Notes: a model not told the origin generated them from the letters alone. DNA of 64,000 nucleotides from Adiantum capillus-veneris (GCA_014529385.2 CM043967.1:8272501-8336500); one strand, 5' to 3'; numbered from the stretch's first letter, positions 43,757 to 54,340 are shown. A program made the numbers and translations.

Positions 43757-45151
43757 TCAGTCAATGCATGGAAAAATCAATGTTGTGCGAGAGGAGGGAA
43801 TAAGCAAGATGCTTATTGCCATTCGACGTCGAGGTTTCCTGTTTGTTGTTGATTTGGTTGGCAGTTTTTCTTTGTAAGTAAAAGTTGTAACTCCACAGAT
43901 CTCTGTTTGATCGTCTTTCTTGCAAAAGTCGCTTGGTTTGCCGCTACTGTCAATATGGACATGGTTGTCTCCGTGGAGAGAATTGTCGTGGCGGAATTGG
44001 CCGTAGTCTTTTTCTCCTTTGCTTTCCATTTGTAGCTTTGTTTTGGAGGTTTTTGTAGGTTTATATGCCACGTCCGTGGTCATCATCTTTGTGCTGCTGA
44101 TCGGCACCCACATAGATCGGTTTGCCGGTTTCATATGTAGTGTGTGTTTGCATGCCGGTGTTGCTTGTACTGAAGGGAGTTCCTGTTGCTTTGGTTTCGG
44201 GATCCAAATGCGAGTCACATTTAGGTTGTTACTAAGCATTCTTTTTGGGATCCATATCTTTTTTATTCCCGTGATTGTTGGTTGAATCGTGTTCTTCTAT
44301 TGACTTCTTCTGTTGTATTGTGGTTTGTATGCCATGTCACCTCTATCCTTCTGCACCCATACTTGTTTTTCGCGTGTTGCTAACCTTGATCTTTTCACTG
44401 CGGTTTGTGCTGTTTTATGTTTGTAGTGAACATGGTTGGCAGTTCCCTGGTTGTTCTCCATGGATATTGTGTTGTTCTTTAGTGGCATCCATCCTTTTAG
44501 TTCTTTATCCAGTGATTGTGGTGCTGTCTTCTTGTTCTTCTTGGTTTGCTGAGCAAAGGCTACCACCTGTTGTTCTTGTGCATGCTGAATTTTCACGATA
44601 TCCGAATTCCAATCTATCTGCACATTATACTCTTTTTGCCAAGGTTGTCCCAACAACATGGGGTGTAGTGTGCTCACATCTTCAACCACGTAAAACTTGT
44701 GGGGGTAAATATACTGATGTATTTGTACAAGCAATATAGTCCAACCCAATGTTCTTAGCGAATGTGATGTACTACTTTCCAGCACTTCTGAAGTAGGATG
44801 TAGGTGATCTTTGGGCTTGATTTGTGTATATAATTTGTAAGAGATCAGATTTGCTTGAGCTCTAGAATCAAGCAATGCCGTCGATTCAACTTGATTGCTA
44901 TCCACTTTGACTGCAATTATTGGTTCCACACTGTCTTCACCAAAATTCGTTAGTCGAATAGCATTTATTTGCAATGGTGATCCACTTTGTTGTATTGTTG
45001 TCGTAGAAGTATTCTTTTTGCAATGTGTTCTTTTGCTTCTGCTTGGGCTTCGTCTCTTACCCTCTGTTTCTCCTTCATCCGTTGTTTTTCTTGATGGATT
45101 TGTTGAAGCATATCCTGTGTTAGTGGTAAATGATACTTTTTTAACCGACAC
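43757..45151 (-). pseudogene. E6 PR2 ORF (post-integrase protease-like protein)
   Basis: ORF 45151-44297 continues after a shift into 44239-43757. A retropepsin-like fold is suggested by ALLDSRAQANLIS (about 44880-44850), a middle strand region, and MLLGQPWQKEYNVQIDW about 90 residues later. The catalytic triplet reads D-S-R, not D-[ST]-G. The tail repeats short Trp motifs (KQVWVQK, KKIWIPK, TRIWIPK, SMWVPI), like E4 PR2. The ORF follows integrase, an unusual place for a protease domain. Role unknown. Confidence 0.7.
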
Positions 45152-46032
45152 CCACTAATCTAATTTGGCATTTCTTCTCCTGCCAATATAGCAAGTTTGG
45201 CAGCTCCACTTTGTGATAAGTCACTAATCACAAAGGGTCCCAGCCCTCGCTTTTTAAGTTTCTTGGCATGTTGCTTCAAAGTATAAACAAGTACATAATC
45301 ACCTGTTTTGAACTCTTTCGTGCGCACATGCTTGTCAAAAAACTCTTTTTGTCTTCTCTTTTTAGCATAGATCAAAGCTACAGCTCTCAATCGAAGTTCA
45401 TCTAGCTTTTCAAGATCATCTATTCTTGAAGAGAGCTCATGCCCTGTCCATTCTAAGCATTTTGATACTCGTAGAGTTGGAACTAAAAACTCTATGGGTA
45501 ATATAGCGTTTAGATCAAACACCATGTTGTACGATTTTGTTCCAATTGATGTTTTGTAAGCTACCTTGTATGCCCATAGTGTTGAGTGTAACTGCTGATC
45601 CCAGTCTGTCCGTGACTCTGATACAATTTTAGTCAAAACAGTGCATAGTGTTTTATTTGTGGCCTCAGCTTGTCCATTTGCCTGTGGATGATATGGAGCA
45701 GATTTTCTATGTATGACCATGAATTCCTCTAGCATATATTCAATGACTTCATTAAGAAAATGTGTTCCTCGATCACTGACAATTTTGATTGGTAATCCGT
45801 ATCGTACAAAGACATTCTCATACAAAAATTGTGCAGTGGTCCTTGCGTCTGCTTTTTGTGTTGCCTTGGCTTCTGCCCATTTTGTGAGATAGTCCATATC
45901 CACAATGATATATTGGGTATGGGTGCGATATGCAGGGGGTGAAAAAGGCCCCACAAAATCAATGCCCCATTTTGCAAATGCCTGTGCTCCCATCATTGGC
46001 CGTAGTGGCATATCATCTCTCTTTATCGGCAC
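44990..46032 (-). pseudogene. E6 integrase core and C-terminus
   Basis: The core keeps D-D-E in GIDFVGPF, IVSDRGTHF and GQAEATNKTL, with YHPQANGQ between. The C-terminal domain (FKTGDYVLVY, KKRGLGPFVI) runs to a TAG at 45160-45162. In-frame coding continues past it as ISGCRLKKYHLPLT up to about 44990. E4 has Trp (TGG) at this position, so the TAG is probably a G-to-A mutation inside integrase rather than its true end. The motif set resembles Athila/Tat-type integrases. Confidence 0.88.
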
Positions 46033-46860
46033 CTTAGTGAGCTAACATGCGTCACAACGCTTTACAAACTCCTCAGCATCCATATGCAATGTCGGCCATC
46101 ATATTCCTACGGTTAAGACAATTTTTGCCGTCTTATCGCCCTGAAAAATGGCCTCCACTTATTCCTCCATGTGTGTGTTGTAGAATTAGCAGGTATTTGC
46201 TTTAACTTGCACAGATTCTAAGTGGATTGTCCTTTCCTTGCTTGTAGAGTTGATTTCCAATTAAATTAAAGTCGCGAGCCTCCAGCTCGATAGCCCTTTT
46301 TCACACTTTTGTTATGTTTTCAAGAAATGTCCTTCTTGTTACGAAATCAATGATATATTGACTCCATGCAGGTGCAATGTCTACCTGAAACAATGTCACG
46401 TGATCCAATGTTTATTTGGCACTACATATACTATAATTGTTAACATAAGCATGTGTGTCAGCATACATCGTTGGCCAATAAACTCCTAATTGTTTCAGTC
46501 TTTGGTGTGTGATTTCATTGTTGAACAATGGAATGCACAATCTTGGACGTGTGCTTCTTCAAGATAACTCTCGAATTCCTCTGGATTTATACATAATCGT
46601 AGAATTTTGTCCAAGCCCAGATGGTACAGTCGTCTTGCAATCAACTGTAAGTTTTTTGTTTGTGTCGAATTGTTTGTTGTTTGAATCTGTCTTCCTTGTT
46701 ATCAAATCTACCTCCAAAGGAAATAATGCTAACAATTTCCCGAGACCATTTGGGTATCATTTAAATATTGAAAAGATAAGCATCAGGTATCTCATCGTCT
46801 ACTCCTTCAGGAGCTTCCCCGTTTTGCAGCCTTGAAAGATGATTCGCCCGTAGATGAGTT
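46033..46860 (-). pseudogene. E6 RNase H-integrase linker and HHCC domain
   Basis: Broken frames read IPAWSQYIIDFV-like linker text (IAPAWSQYIIDFVTRRTF, ARDFNLIGNQLYKQGKDN), then GDKTAKIVLTVGI.WPTLHMDAEEF and KRCDAC, the HHCC zinc domain of integrase. Before the linker, YWPTMYADTHAYVNNYSICS looks like a second copy of the HHCC end. Several stops. Confidence 0.75.
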
Positions 46861-47290
46861 TTACCCTTTTTTACTACCACTGTGAAGTCAAACTCTAGCA
46901 ATATAATAAACCAGCTTAAATTCTTCCAGTATTGCATGGTTTATTTACTAGATACAAAAGAGCTTGATGATCTGTGAAGAACACAAATTTGTTTGCGAGC
47001 AAGTAATGTCGAAATTTCTTTACAGCATAAATCATTCCTAATCCCTCTCTTTCAGTGGTGGTTGTGTAGTTCTTTTCTGTACTATTTAGCTGTCGGCTCG
47101 CATAACAAACTGGGAAATCCATTGTTCCGTCTCCAGGTTGAGCCAGAATACTCCCAATTGCGTATGCAGATGCATCAATGTGAACATGGAATATCTTTTT
47201 CCAATCTGGTGCTTTAAGTACATGTGCTGATACAAGGTTTTCCTTAAGGTTTTGGAATGAAGTTTCACACTCCTCAGTCTAGTCGAAACT
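46861..47290 (-). pseudogene. E6 RNase H
   Basis: Catalytic residues are visible in HIDASAYAIGS, TEREGLGMIYAVKKFRHYL and VFFTDHQALLYLVN. The open stretch is 47122-46916; the N-terminal part lies in another frame. Confidence 0.85.
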
Positions 47291-48329
47291 GACTAATAAA
47301 CGATACAGAGGTTGTGCAATGACTGCATACATATATATGAATCTTCGATTATATCCGCAGTGTCCCACGAAGGATTATACTTGTTTGGCATTAGTAGACC
47401 TGGGCAAGTCTACTATGACTCTTATTTTGTCTAGGTCAGTGGTTATGCCATTTATTGAGACAATATGTCCTAAGATGCGGCCTTGCCTAACCATAAAAAT
47501 GCATTTTTCCGGGTTGAGACAGATTCGATATGTTCTTCACTTCTCAAATACCTTTTGTAAATGGTCAATATGTTCTTCTCGTAGAAGAGAGTGGACATAG
47601 AGATAATCCATATATTTCTAAGAATATTCTCAAGTATTCTTTGAACGCATGAGTCATTAACCTTTGGAAGGTAGCTGGGGCATTGGTTAAGCCAAAAGGC
47701 ATAACTCTATATGCATATATTTCCCATTCTGTTGCAAATGTTGTTTTGTGTTGATCCTCTATTGCAATTGCCAGTTGGTTATACCCTGAAAACCCATCTA
47801 GAAAGGAATAAGCCCATTTCCCAGCCACCCTCTCAAGCACATGTTGTGTGATCGGCAAGGGATAATTATCCCTTATTGTGGCTGCGTTTACTTTTTTGAG
47901 GTTCACACACACACGCAGCTTTCCGTTCTTTTTGGGGACAACCACAATGGGTGACACCCAATCTGTATGTTCGATTTCATAGATGAATTCAACATCCATC
48001 AGCTTGTCAATCTCCTCTTTGATTCGTTTAGCAAATGTGTCATTATATGTGTAAGGATGTTGTTTGCTAGGTTTGGCATCTGATTTCAACGGAATTGTAT
48101 GTTGGAATATCGATGGATCAACTCCTTTGAGGTCTTTGTAGGACCATTCAAACACATCTTTATACTTCTTGAGAAGTTGTGTTAGCAGTTCTTCTTCTTC
48201 AGGCTCTAAATCAGTCTCTATATAGACAGGCTGAGGCTCTTCGCCTGGCGCAGCGAGGTCTATCCGTTTTGCATTTTCCGGCCCATCGTAAGATTCCTGG
48301 TTTATTCGTTCCCTGACTGGTGGTGTCAT
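47291..48329 (-). pseudogene. E6 reverse transcriptase
   Basis: ORF 48329-47565 includes MTPPVRERINQESYDG, KDVFEWSYKDLKGVDP, the fingers (SPIVVVPKKNGKLRVCVNLKKVN), YSFLDGFSGYNQLAI with the first catalytic Asp, and MPFGLTNAPATFQRLM. At about 47605-47615 a one-base deletion shifts the frame, and the Y-M-D-D box reads Y-M-D-Y, losing a catalytic Asp. Thumb blocks (ILGHIVS, SFVGHCGYNRRFI) follow out of frame. Confidence 0.9.
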
Positions 48330-49154
48330 TATGATTTTTCTGTCCTGGATGGTGAATTTTCAAAAGTGGGATGGTACATTCATGTTTTCTTTTTTTGACT
48401 CCTCCTTACCATCACTTTCTCCCTCAATAGTCCATACCTCTCGTAACGACCGTTTTAGTTCTTGGTATTTCTTTTTACGCTCCATTTTGGTCCACTCTGG
48501 GTCTTTTGTTTTTTCCTGTTTTTATTGTTGAGATTTTTTTATTTTGTTTGTGTTTTAGTCTTCCGTACTTGTTTTATTTCCTCACGCATCCTTTCTCTTC
48601 AAAGTCTTTGAGAATCTTCCTGATATTTGGTCTTTTACACAATCCTCTGCCTTGACAAGCATTAGATAGTGAGTTTTATCTTTTATCCTGGGCATCAAGG
48701 TCTCTCTAATTTTGTTTTCTGCTCTTTTTTTTCTATAGCGTTCATGGCGTCTAGGGTGTTGATTGGCAAAATCATAAAACTTGATATTCGTTGTTTTCTC
48801 CCCACGCTCACTTGAGCTGTCAGAATACTCGTTATCTGCATCGTTATTTAACTCCAGATGCTCAAAGGAGTCATAAAACTCTTCTTGTTCTGGTGGGTCT
48901 ACATTCTCATCTCTTGCTGGTATAAGGCTTACCATGTAATAGGGTAGCACATCATAGCCATCCTTATCGCAAAATTTTGTTGCTGGGCTATCTATAATGG
49001 TACAGACATCCAATGTTGCTAGTATGTGTTCCCATTCCAGAGGTTCTAAGGCATCTTCGGGAAAAGGTTCCGGAATGTAATCCTTGTCCTCAATAGATCT
49101 TTCTAAGATGCATTCCTCTCTTTTTAAGCTCCCACAATGTGAAGCTCCGCACAT
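48330..49154 (-). pseudogene. E6 protease-RT acidic spacer
   Basis: Acidic ORF 49154-48582 with DYIPEPFPEDALEPLEWEHI and LATLDVC (matching E4 at 18085-18230), then a basic KKRAENKIR tail and a broken Lys-rich stretch to the RT start. No enzyme motif. The spacer is conserved between E4 and E6, so it is part of the family's polyprotein. Confidence 0.75.
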
Positions 49155-49169
49155 CCATAGCTCGTTTTT

Positions 49170-49907
49170 CTACCCTAACCATGTTGGGTGTTCGGACCCT
49201 GCCAATGTAGCTGAATCAAACTCTTCCACTGGTGTCTGGTTCACATCTTTGTAACTATGGTCTTTTAGGTATATTTTGGTTGTAGTCTCGCCATGTCTGA
49301 GGTATATGTGGTCGTAACCCCAATCATGGACCATCTTTAACTGTCTCATGAATAGTCTTCCCAAGATGATCTCGTAAGTGTTCTTTTTGTCGAAATCAAC
49401 TATTGCAAATGTATGCTCATACTTGATTCCGCACGAGGTGACAATTACTTTTTCTAAAAGTCCTAGAGGCTTTTCCATGAGCCCATCTGCGAGTTGCAAT
49501 TTCATTATGGTAGCTCTCAAAGCCGGTTTTCCCCATTCTTTCCAGATTTCCTTGGTGGCGATAGTGACTCCTGCTCCACTGTCAAGAATATCTTTGGAAA
49601 CTACTCCTTGGAATTCTACTGGTAGTGTGGTATTTCCATCTTCTCCCTCGCAATATTCTCCAACCTTGTTTAAAGGTACTGTCCTAGTGTTAAGTTGAGG
49701 CTTGTCCAATTCTCTAATCCCTTCTTGAAGCTTCGAGGTGGGGTCTTTTACTCCAAATTTTTCTAAGCATTTGCCTACGGTGGTCCACATGTTTGGCCAT
49801 AACCTCAATGTGATTGTGCATGCCACAGGGGTGGACAATAACTCAATCAACCCTTGTGAATCCATCACTCTGTTGGAAGAAAGTCTTTGAGATGGGATTG
49901 CTCTCAC
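49170..49907 (-). pseudogene. E6 protease (PR1)
   Basis: Open for 245 codons. Active site ILDSGAG at about 49590-49570, then KLQLADGLMEKP, CGIKYEHTFAIVDF and EIILGRLFMRQL. D-S-G is intact, unlike PR2. The upstream part (GLIELLSTP, KCLEKFGV) corresponds to the end of the E4 linker. The ORF ends at a stop just before the spacer. Confidence 0.88.
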
Positions 49908-51179
49908 CTCAGACTTAGCTTCATACTCTCCTAGGTAAGAGGGTAGAGTTTTTAGCGAGTCTGGTTGGCTGTGCCCCGAACTAATTGATCCCTAGTCTCC
50001 CCCTTTGGCCTTCGGTAGTGGGAGGATTCCTCTCCTAGAGGTGCCCCTAAGCCATAATTTCTGATGGTTTCTGCAAGAGGTGGTTCATCTCTTCGAACTC
50101 GTTCTATGGGTTGTCTTCCATGCTCCATCGAATCTTGAGTTTTTGGTTTACTCTCGCCTTAATACTGTGAATAGAGTGGTGGTTCTTGTGAATATCTTAG
50201 CCCTCATGAAGCTGGATAACCATCTCGGTTTTGGTCTTGTTCTAATGTTGCACTCTGTCGAAGCCATGCCTGCAATGATGGTTGGATTGCTTGTTGGTTC
50301 TGGTAGCTGAATGCCTGTTTGTCGATTAGAATGTGAGGTCGCGTCGTACTCTTCTGAAAATGGATTTGTCGACTTGCTAGGGGTATAGGTGAACCTTGGC
50401 ACTTTTTTGGGGGCATATGTTGATGTTTCTGGAACAGTTGCCTTTTCTACCTCCTCTGGGAGAATACGTTTGTATTCTAGTCCGTACCTATCAACAAAAA
50501 CAATATCCTTCCCCATAGCAATTTCATAAGAGAATAAGTAAAGAACCTTGTCTTTGCTTAATTTGTTTGGGTAGGGTTCTTTGCATCGCAAATAAGAGAC
50601 TACTCCCTCACTCTCTTGCTTGTAAATTCCCACATTCTCATTATAGGTAGAGACCCTGGTTGTTTTTTTATCATACATAAAAAGAGCTCTAGGTTATCCT
50701 TTTGCCACGTTATTTCCATATCTGTTGTAATCCTCAGGGTTACTAACTATCAGATAGTGGTTCCCCTTTTCATCTCGGAATCTATCTCCATCATCATAGA
50801 CTCGAATTATCTCCAGTATCTGAGCAGGTCTTTCTTCTATACAAATACACTTGCATCCTTGATAGTCAGAATAAACTAGGGCTCCCCTAGAGTTTGTTCC
50901 TTCTAAGAAGATTATAGTGAACTTGGCATTGTTCAAAGGGTTTTGGGAGGTACTTCCTCCTAGCATTGGTCCTTCATCGGAGAAACCTCCTGGTTGTTGA
51001 CTACCCATCATGAAGAAGGACTTATCTGATGAAGTGTCAGTATCACTATCCTCCTCAATGATCGGTGCTAATGGATCTAGCCTTGCCTAAGTTACACTCT
51101 CCTCGGTGGACACTAAGCTATCCTGATCACCTGCCACTTTTTGATCTCTAGGAATGTGTCTTCCTGATCTTAAATTCAT
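49908..51179 (-). pseudogene. E6 gag, N-terminal module only
   Basis: Likely start ATG at 51179-51177 (MNLRSG, a common Ty3 gag start), with TAG at 51087-51089, then open stretches 51011-50694 and 50678-50148. The module matches E3 27561-28869 (see that entry). After about 50150 the reading breaks down and reaches PR1 within ~250 bp. The capsid blocks and zinc knuckles found in E3 and E4 are absent, so E6 has an internal gag deletion. Confidence 0.75.
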
Positions 51180-51601
51180 CAAACTTAGCAATGCAATTTA
51201 TCACAAATCCAACCACTCACCTGGCAAAGGATCAGTTTCCGCACAACTTCTTGCCTTGCCGCCCGCTGAATATACTTGTACACAAGCGTTTAATTTCGGC
51301 AATCGAATCAAAGCATTTAACCGCTAGAGGTGGTCTTAGTAATGACTGGTATAACTCAAGGGTTAACCTCAACCACTACTGTATTTTATACACTTCAGAT
51401 CTTCTTGATTAGGTCTCCTAATCTGGAGCTGTACTTCACTCAAATGTTGGTCACTTTACATGGAAAGTCTTAATTCAGTCTTTGCTCCGTCAAAAGGTCA
51501 AACAAGGTCCAATTTCACTTCTGAAAGAAGTTCTGGAACTCTTAAGTCAATTGGAACATCACTCTATGTCCACAGTCAGCTTTTCACTTCCCTAAGCCCC
51601 T

Positions 51602-51629
51602 GTAGACATCCTACGCGTAGGATGTCTAC
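51602..51629. repeat. E6 palindrome B1 (28 bp, perfect)
   Basis: Identical to A1 at 41976-42003, including both flanking dinucleotides (half-site GTAGACATCCTACG). Confidence 0.97.
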
Positions 51630-51877
51630 CTGCTCTGTTTTGGATGGATTTTGCACTATAGATTCCCTTGATGTGCTGAGTCCATAGCTATTTTTACTTT
51701 TTGATTTGGACACCTATAAGCTGGTCAATTGATCAGAAATCTGTTCCAACAGCCTGATGTTGGTCTGACCAGTCAAATCAACTCCAATTTGGACCAAAAT
51801 TGACTAGGAGGCTTGCCTCAGGCTATACAACATCGTGCTATGCCTACAGTCAGTTTCTGACTACAATATCATGCAGT

Positions 51878-52026
51878 AGACATCATACGCGTAGCATGTC
51901 TAACTGCTCAAAATGGCCTCAAATGCAAACCACAGACTCCTCTTAAGGTGCTGATCACTTTGGTATGCTCAAAGTTGGATTTGGAGTGCTAAATCACATG
52001 GAACACATCCTATGCGTAGGATGTCT
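51878..52026. repeat. E6 palindromes B2 and B3, degenerate
   Basis: 51878-51901 has two arm mismatches (AGACATCATACG / CGTAGCATGTCT). 52003-52026 has a mutated left arm (ACACATCCTATG) and an intact right arm. Confidence 0.88.
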
Positions 52027-52295
52027 ATATGATATGTTTGACCCCAAACTTGAGACACGGCTTCCCCTTGATATCGGCAACCCAGTGCTATGCTTAGATT
52101 TTAGTTTGGATTTCAAAAGACCCCAATTTTAGCTATCCTAGCCCTTTTCGGTCAAAAATGCTAAAGTCTGCTTAAAACCCAATTTTCTCACCCAATTGAG
52201 ATGAAACCTTTCTCATGCACTCAATAAATCATGTAGATCATGCTCATGCAGCCATCCTAAGGTTTTGGTCTTAAAAAAATACCTTGACACAATAT

Positions 52296-52469
52296 GGGTA
52301 GGATGTCAGGCAATTTTCTTTCTTTTGGCCTTATCCTGTCAAGATATGGTCAAACTTCCATTTTCCAGGTGAAAATAGGGTAAAACCTACCTTCTAAACA
52401 CACTTAACAACTCAGATTTTCAAAATTCACACCATAACACCCTGTAGACATCCTACACGTAGGATGTAC
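52296..52469. repeat. E6 palindromes B4 (half) and B5
   Basis: GGGTAGGATGTCA near 52295-52307 keeps only the right half. 52444-52468 reads GTAGACATCCTACACGTAGG then ATGT, near-perfect. Confidence 0.85.
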
Positions 52470-52997
52470 TGGCTTAAAATTTAATTTTTTTGTGACAGAA
52501 GTACTCCCTATGCTCTGCAGCTCTCTCAAAAATACTCACAGAAACTTTTGAACTTCACTTCAGCTTCTAAACACTCTTTTCCGCCCGTCTTTTACAACCC
52601 TTTGATGAGCCTAACAACAAATATAACATGCATGAAGTGCTCCAGATCATAAATCATGATGTCCTACTTACCCTACTCCTACTCATCATGTGAGATGGTG
52701 ATATTGGTGTCTCGGTTGCTTCCTGGCCTCTCTGGACTCTCAAGCTATCCTTCCACCGCCTCTACCACTCCAACTCCTACTCTCTACACCACAACGTAAC
52801 TAATACCTAAAACTATCTAAGTCTACCTGAGTCTACCTAAGTCGAAGGATCTAGGCCAGACACTCGCTCCCTATACCCCCCCTAAGACCTAGAGAGTCCT
52901 CCACCCTTTGATCCTATCTAAATGTAAAACAAGACTCTGTCAAGCCAGAGAATCCCTATCCTCAAGGACTAGTCTCAGTCACCTACCTAGGGTTTTC

Positions 52998-53016
52998 GTC
53001 CCCGGCAGCGGCGCCA
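52998..53016 (-). promoter_or_regulatory. E6 primer binding site (Asp-type tRNA)
   Basis: Minus strand TGGCGCCGCTGCCGGGGAC, one base from the LTR end. It fits the tRNA-Asp-type PBS known from Athila/Tat-like elements, with one base different from the usual TGGCGCCGTTGCC. Confidence 0.85.
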
Positions 53017-53017
53017 A

Positions 53018-53204
53018 TGTTGGCAGATAAGCCGCAATGGATGTCAGCACAGCAAGAACTCACCTAACAAGATTTTTCAGCTAAGGACGTAGCTCGACCC
53101 GCAGGTGCATGGAAGCAAGCATAGGGTGTCACCTACACTCAACCGAATCTCAATTACTTCCTACAGAGGTCTCTACCCAATGTCTAAGCTACAGCCTTCA
53201 AGAG
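53018..53204 (-). repeat. E6 5' LTR, truncated to ~187 bp
   Basis: Matches 37409-37595 (shared AGCACAG...AACTCACCTAACAAGAT, CTACCCAATGTCTAAGCTAC). Similarity stops at about 53204. The missing part includes the promoter. Confidence 0.9.
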
Positions 53205-53651
53205 TGCTTCTTAATATAAAAATGCAAATGGGGATTTACCCTAGAGAAGATCTCAAAGAATCTGCTCTCAAAACTCTCGGGTCCAATGCCAATCATGCAT
53301 TTTGATGCCAAGATTTCTAGGTATTGAGTATTTGTGAACCTACAATTTAAGTAGACCACCCTATAGTATGATGAAAATATTGACAAAGTTGACGGCTTGT
53401 AAGGGTAGAGAAATGGCAAGAATACACGAGATAAAGAAAGAGAGAGGGATACATATTGCTAAATCAGCCAACCTTGGCAATGAATCAATGATTTACAATG
53501 GGGGCAAGGATGGTGCTTATATAATCACATTAGAAAATTTTCTAAAGTAAAATTTCCAAGATTTAACAAATAAGTAAAATAAATACCTAAAGCCAAAATA
53601 AATTTTGGGATAACATTGGGCCATTCACTTGAGATGCTATAACTTTAACAC
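53205..53651 (-). repeat. Possible LTR of another minus-strand element
   Basis: The plus strand ends TAACTTTAACA followed by the pyrimidine-rich CCCTCTTTGC, the arrangement of a minus-strand 3' LTR plus PPT. A TATA-like GCTTATATAATC lies near 53515. Its left edge coincides with the break of the E6 LTR. No partner copy in the window. Confidence 0.35.
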
Positions 53652-54340
53652 CCTCTTTGCAGCTCATATTGGACGTATGTAAGAAGACCAAGTAGACAAA
53701 GAAGCTACCATGGACACCCAATAGAGGATCCCTTCCATTGAATACACCTCCATTATGCAATCTCCAAAATTTTATCTCAAAAAAATTCCATCTTGAGCAT
53801 CATTTGCCTCATAGAAAATTGAATTGTAGGCCACACTAGATCCAAGAATCCCCATTTGTGAATTTTGAATATAGCACATCGAAACTTCCTAGATAATGAA
53901 CTTTGAAATGCATCTTGTCCATAATCCAACCAACAACAATATATTGGTGCACTCATCCATAGTGTTTTAATTAGACATGTCTGATTGGTTTCTTGCAAGA
54001 TGCATGTGCATTGAATTGTGACCCATTGGTTCAAACACTGATAACTTGAACTCTAGCACGTGGAGCTTCATTTTCCCCCTCTCTCTACCACTCACAAACC
54101 TCTCTCTGGTGGCTGAAGCTAGTTGTGGAAATTGCCAACTGGCTAGAAATCTAGCATTGTGGCCACTAAGGTCACCACCGTGTGTGCCATGCCAACCTTC
54201 TCTAGCAATTTTTTATCGTTGTGATCTTTGTCTAGCTTGCCTTTGCCTTTTTCCTCTTGTGAGTTCCTACTTTTGCCTTTGGTTTTGCATTTTCAAGCTA
54301 AATAAAGCATCATCTTGCATTTATAACAATGACTCTTGGT
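53652..54340. other. Unassigned stretch
   Basis: Short ORFs only (53777-54034 minus, 54046-54366 plus), with no recognisable domain. Confidence 0.4.

Larger units (their letters stand above)
51180..52997 (-). other. E6 first leader array, upstream of gag
   Basis: Untranslated, with palindromes at 51602, 51878, 52003, a half near 52296, and 52446. Repeat units share blocks such as TTGACTAGGAGGCTTG (51800) and CCAGTGCTATGC (52082) and TGGATTTGGAGTGC. About 51180-51600 and 52500-52997 carry no palindromes. Confidence 0.8.
37409..53204 (-). mobile_element. E6: large Ty3-type element with second protease-like ORF and ORF3
   Basis: Order on the minus strand: partial 5' LTR (right), Asp-type PBS, leader with palindromes, gag, PR1, acidic spacer, RT, RNase H, integrase, PR2 ORF, internal PPT, second palindrome leader, ORF3, terminal PPT, 3' LTR (left). 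At ~15.8 kb it is long for a plant Ty3 element. Integrase motifs and the Asp-type PBS resemble the Athila/Tat group; extra ORFs after or before pol are known in that group (Ogre, Athila), but I do not recognise this ORF3. Multiple stops and shifts make it inactive; capsid and knuckles are missing. Confidence 0.9.

Noticed and set aside
44019-44739. Cys/Val-rich plus-strand ORFs
   Set aside because: Antisense to the PR2 ORF, which has cross-element similarity.
51460-51687. Plus-strand ORF containing RHPTRRMS, also present in the 43240-42749 minus ORF
   Set aside because: The shared peptide is simply the translated palindrome, which reads the same on both strands.
21484-52469. Regularly spaced palindromes considered as a CRISPR array or satellite
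   Set aside because: Spacing is ~280 bp, spacers are themselves related repeats, three different palindromes occur, and the context is plant retrotransposon leaders.
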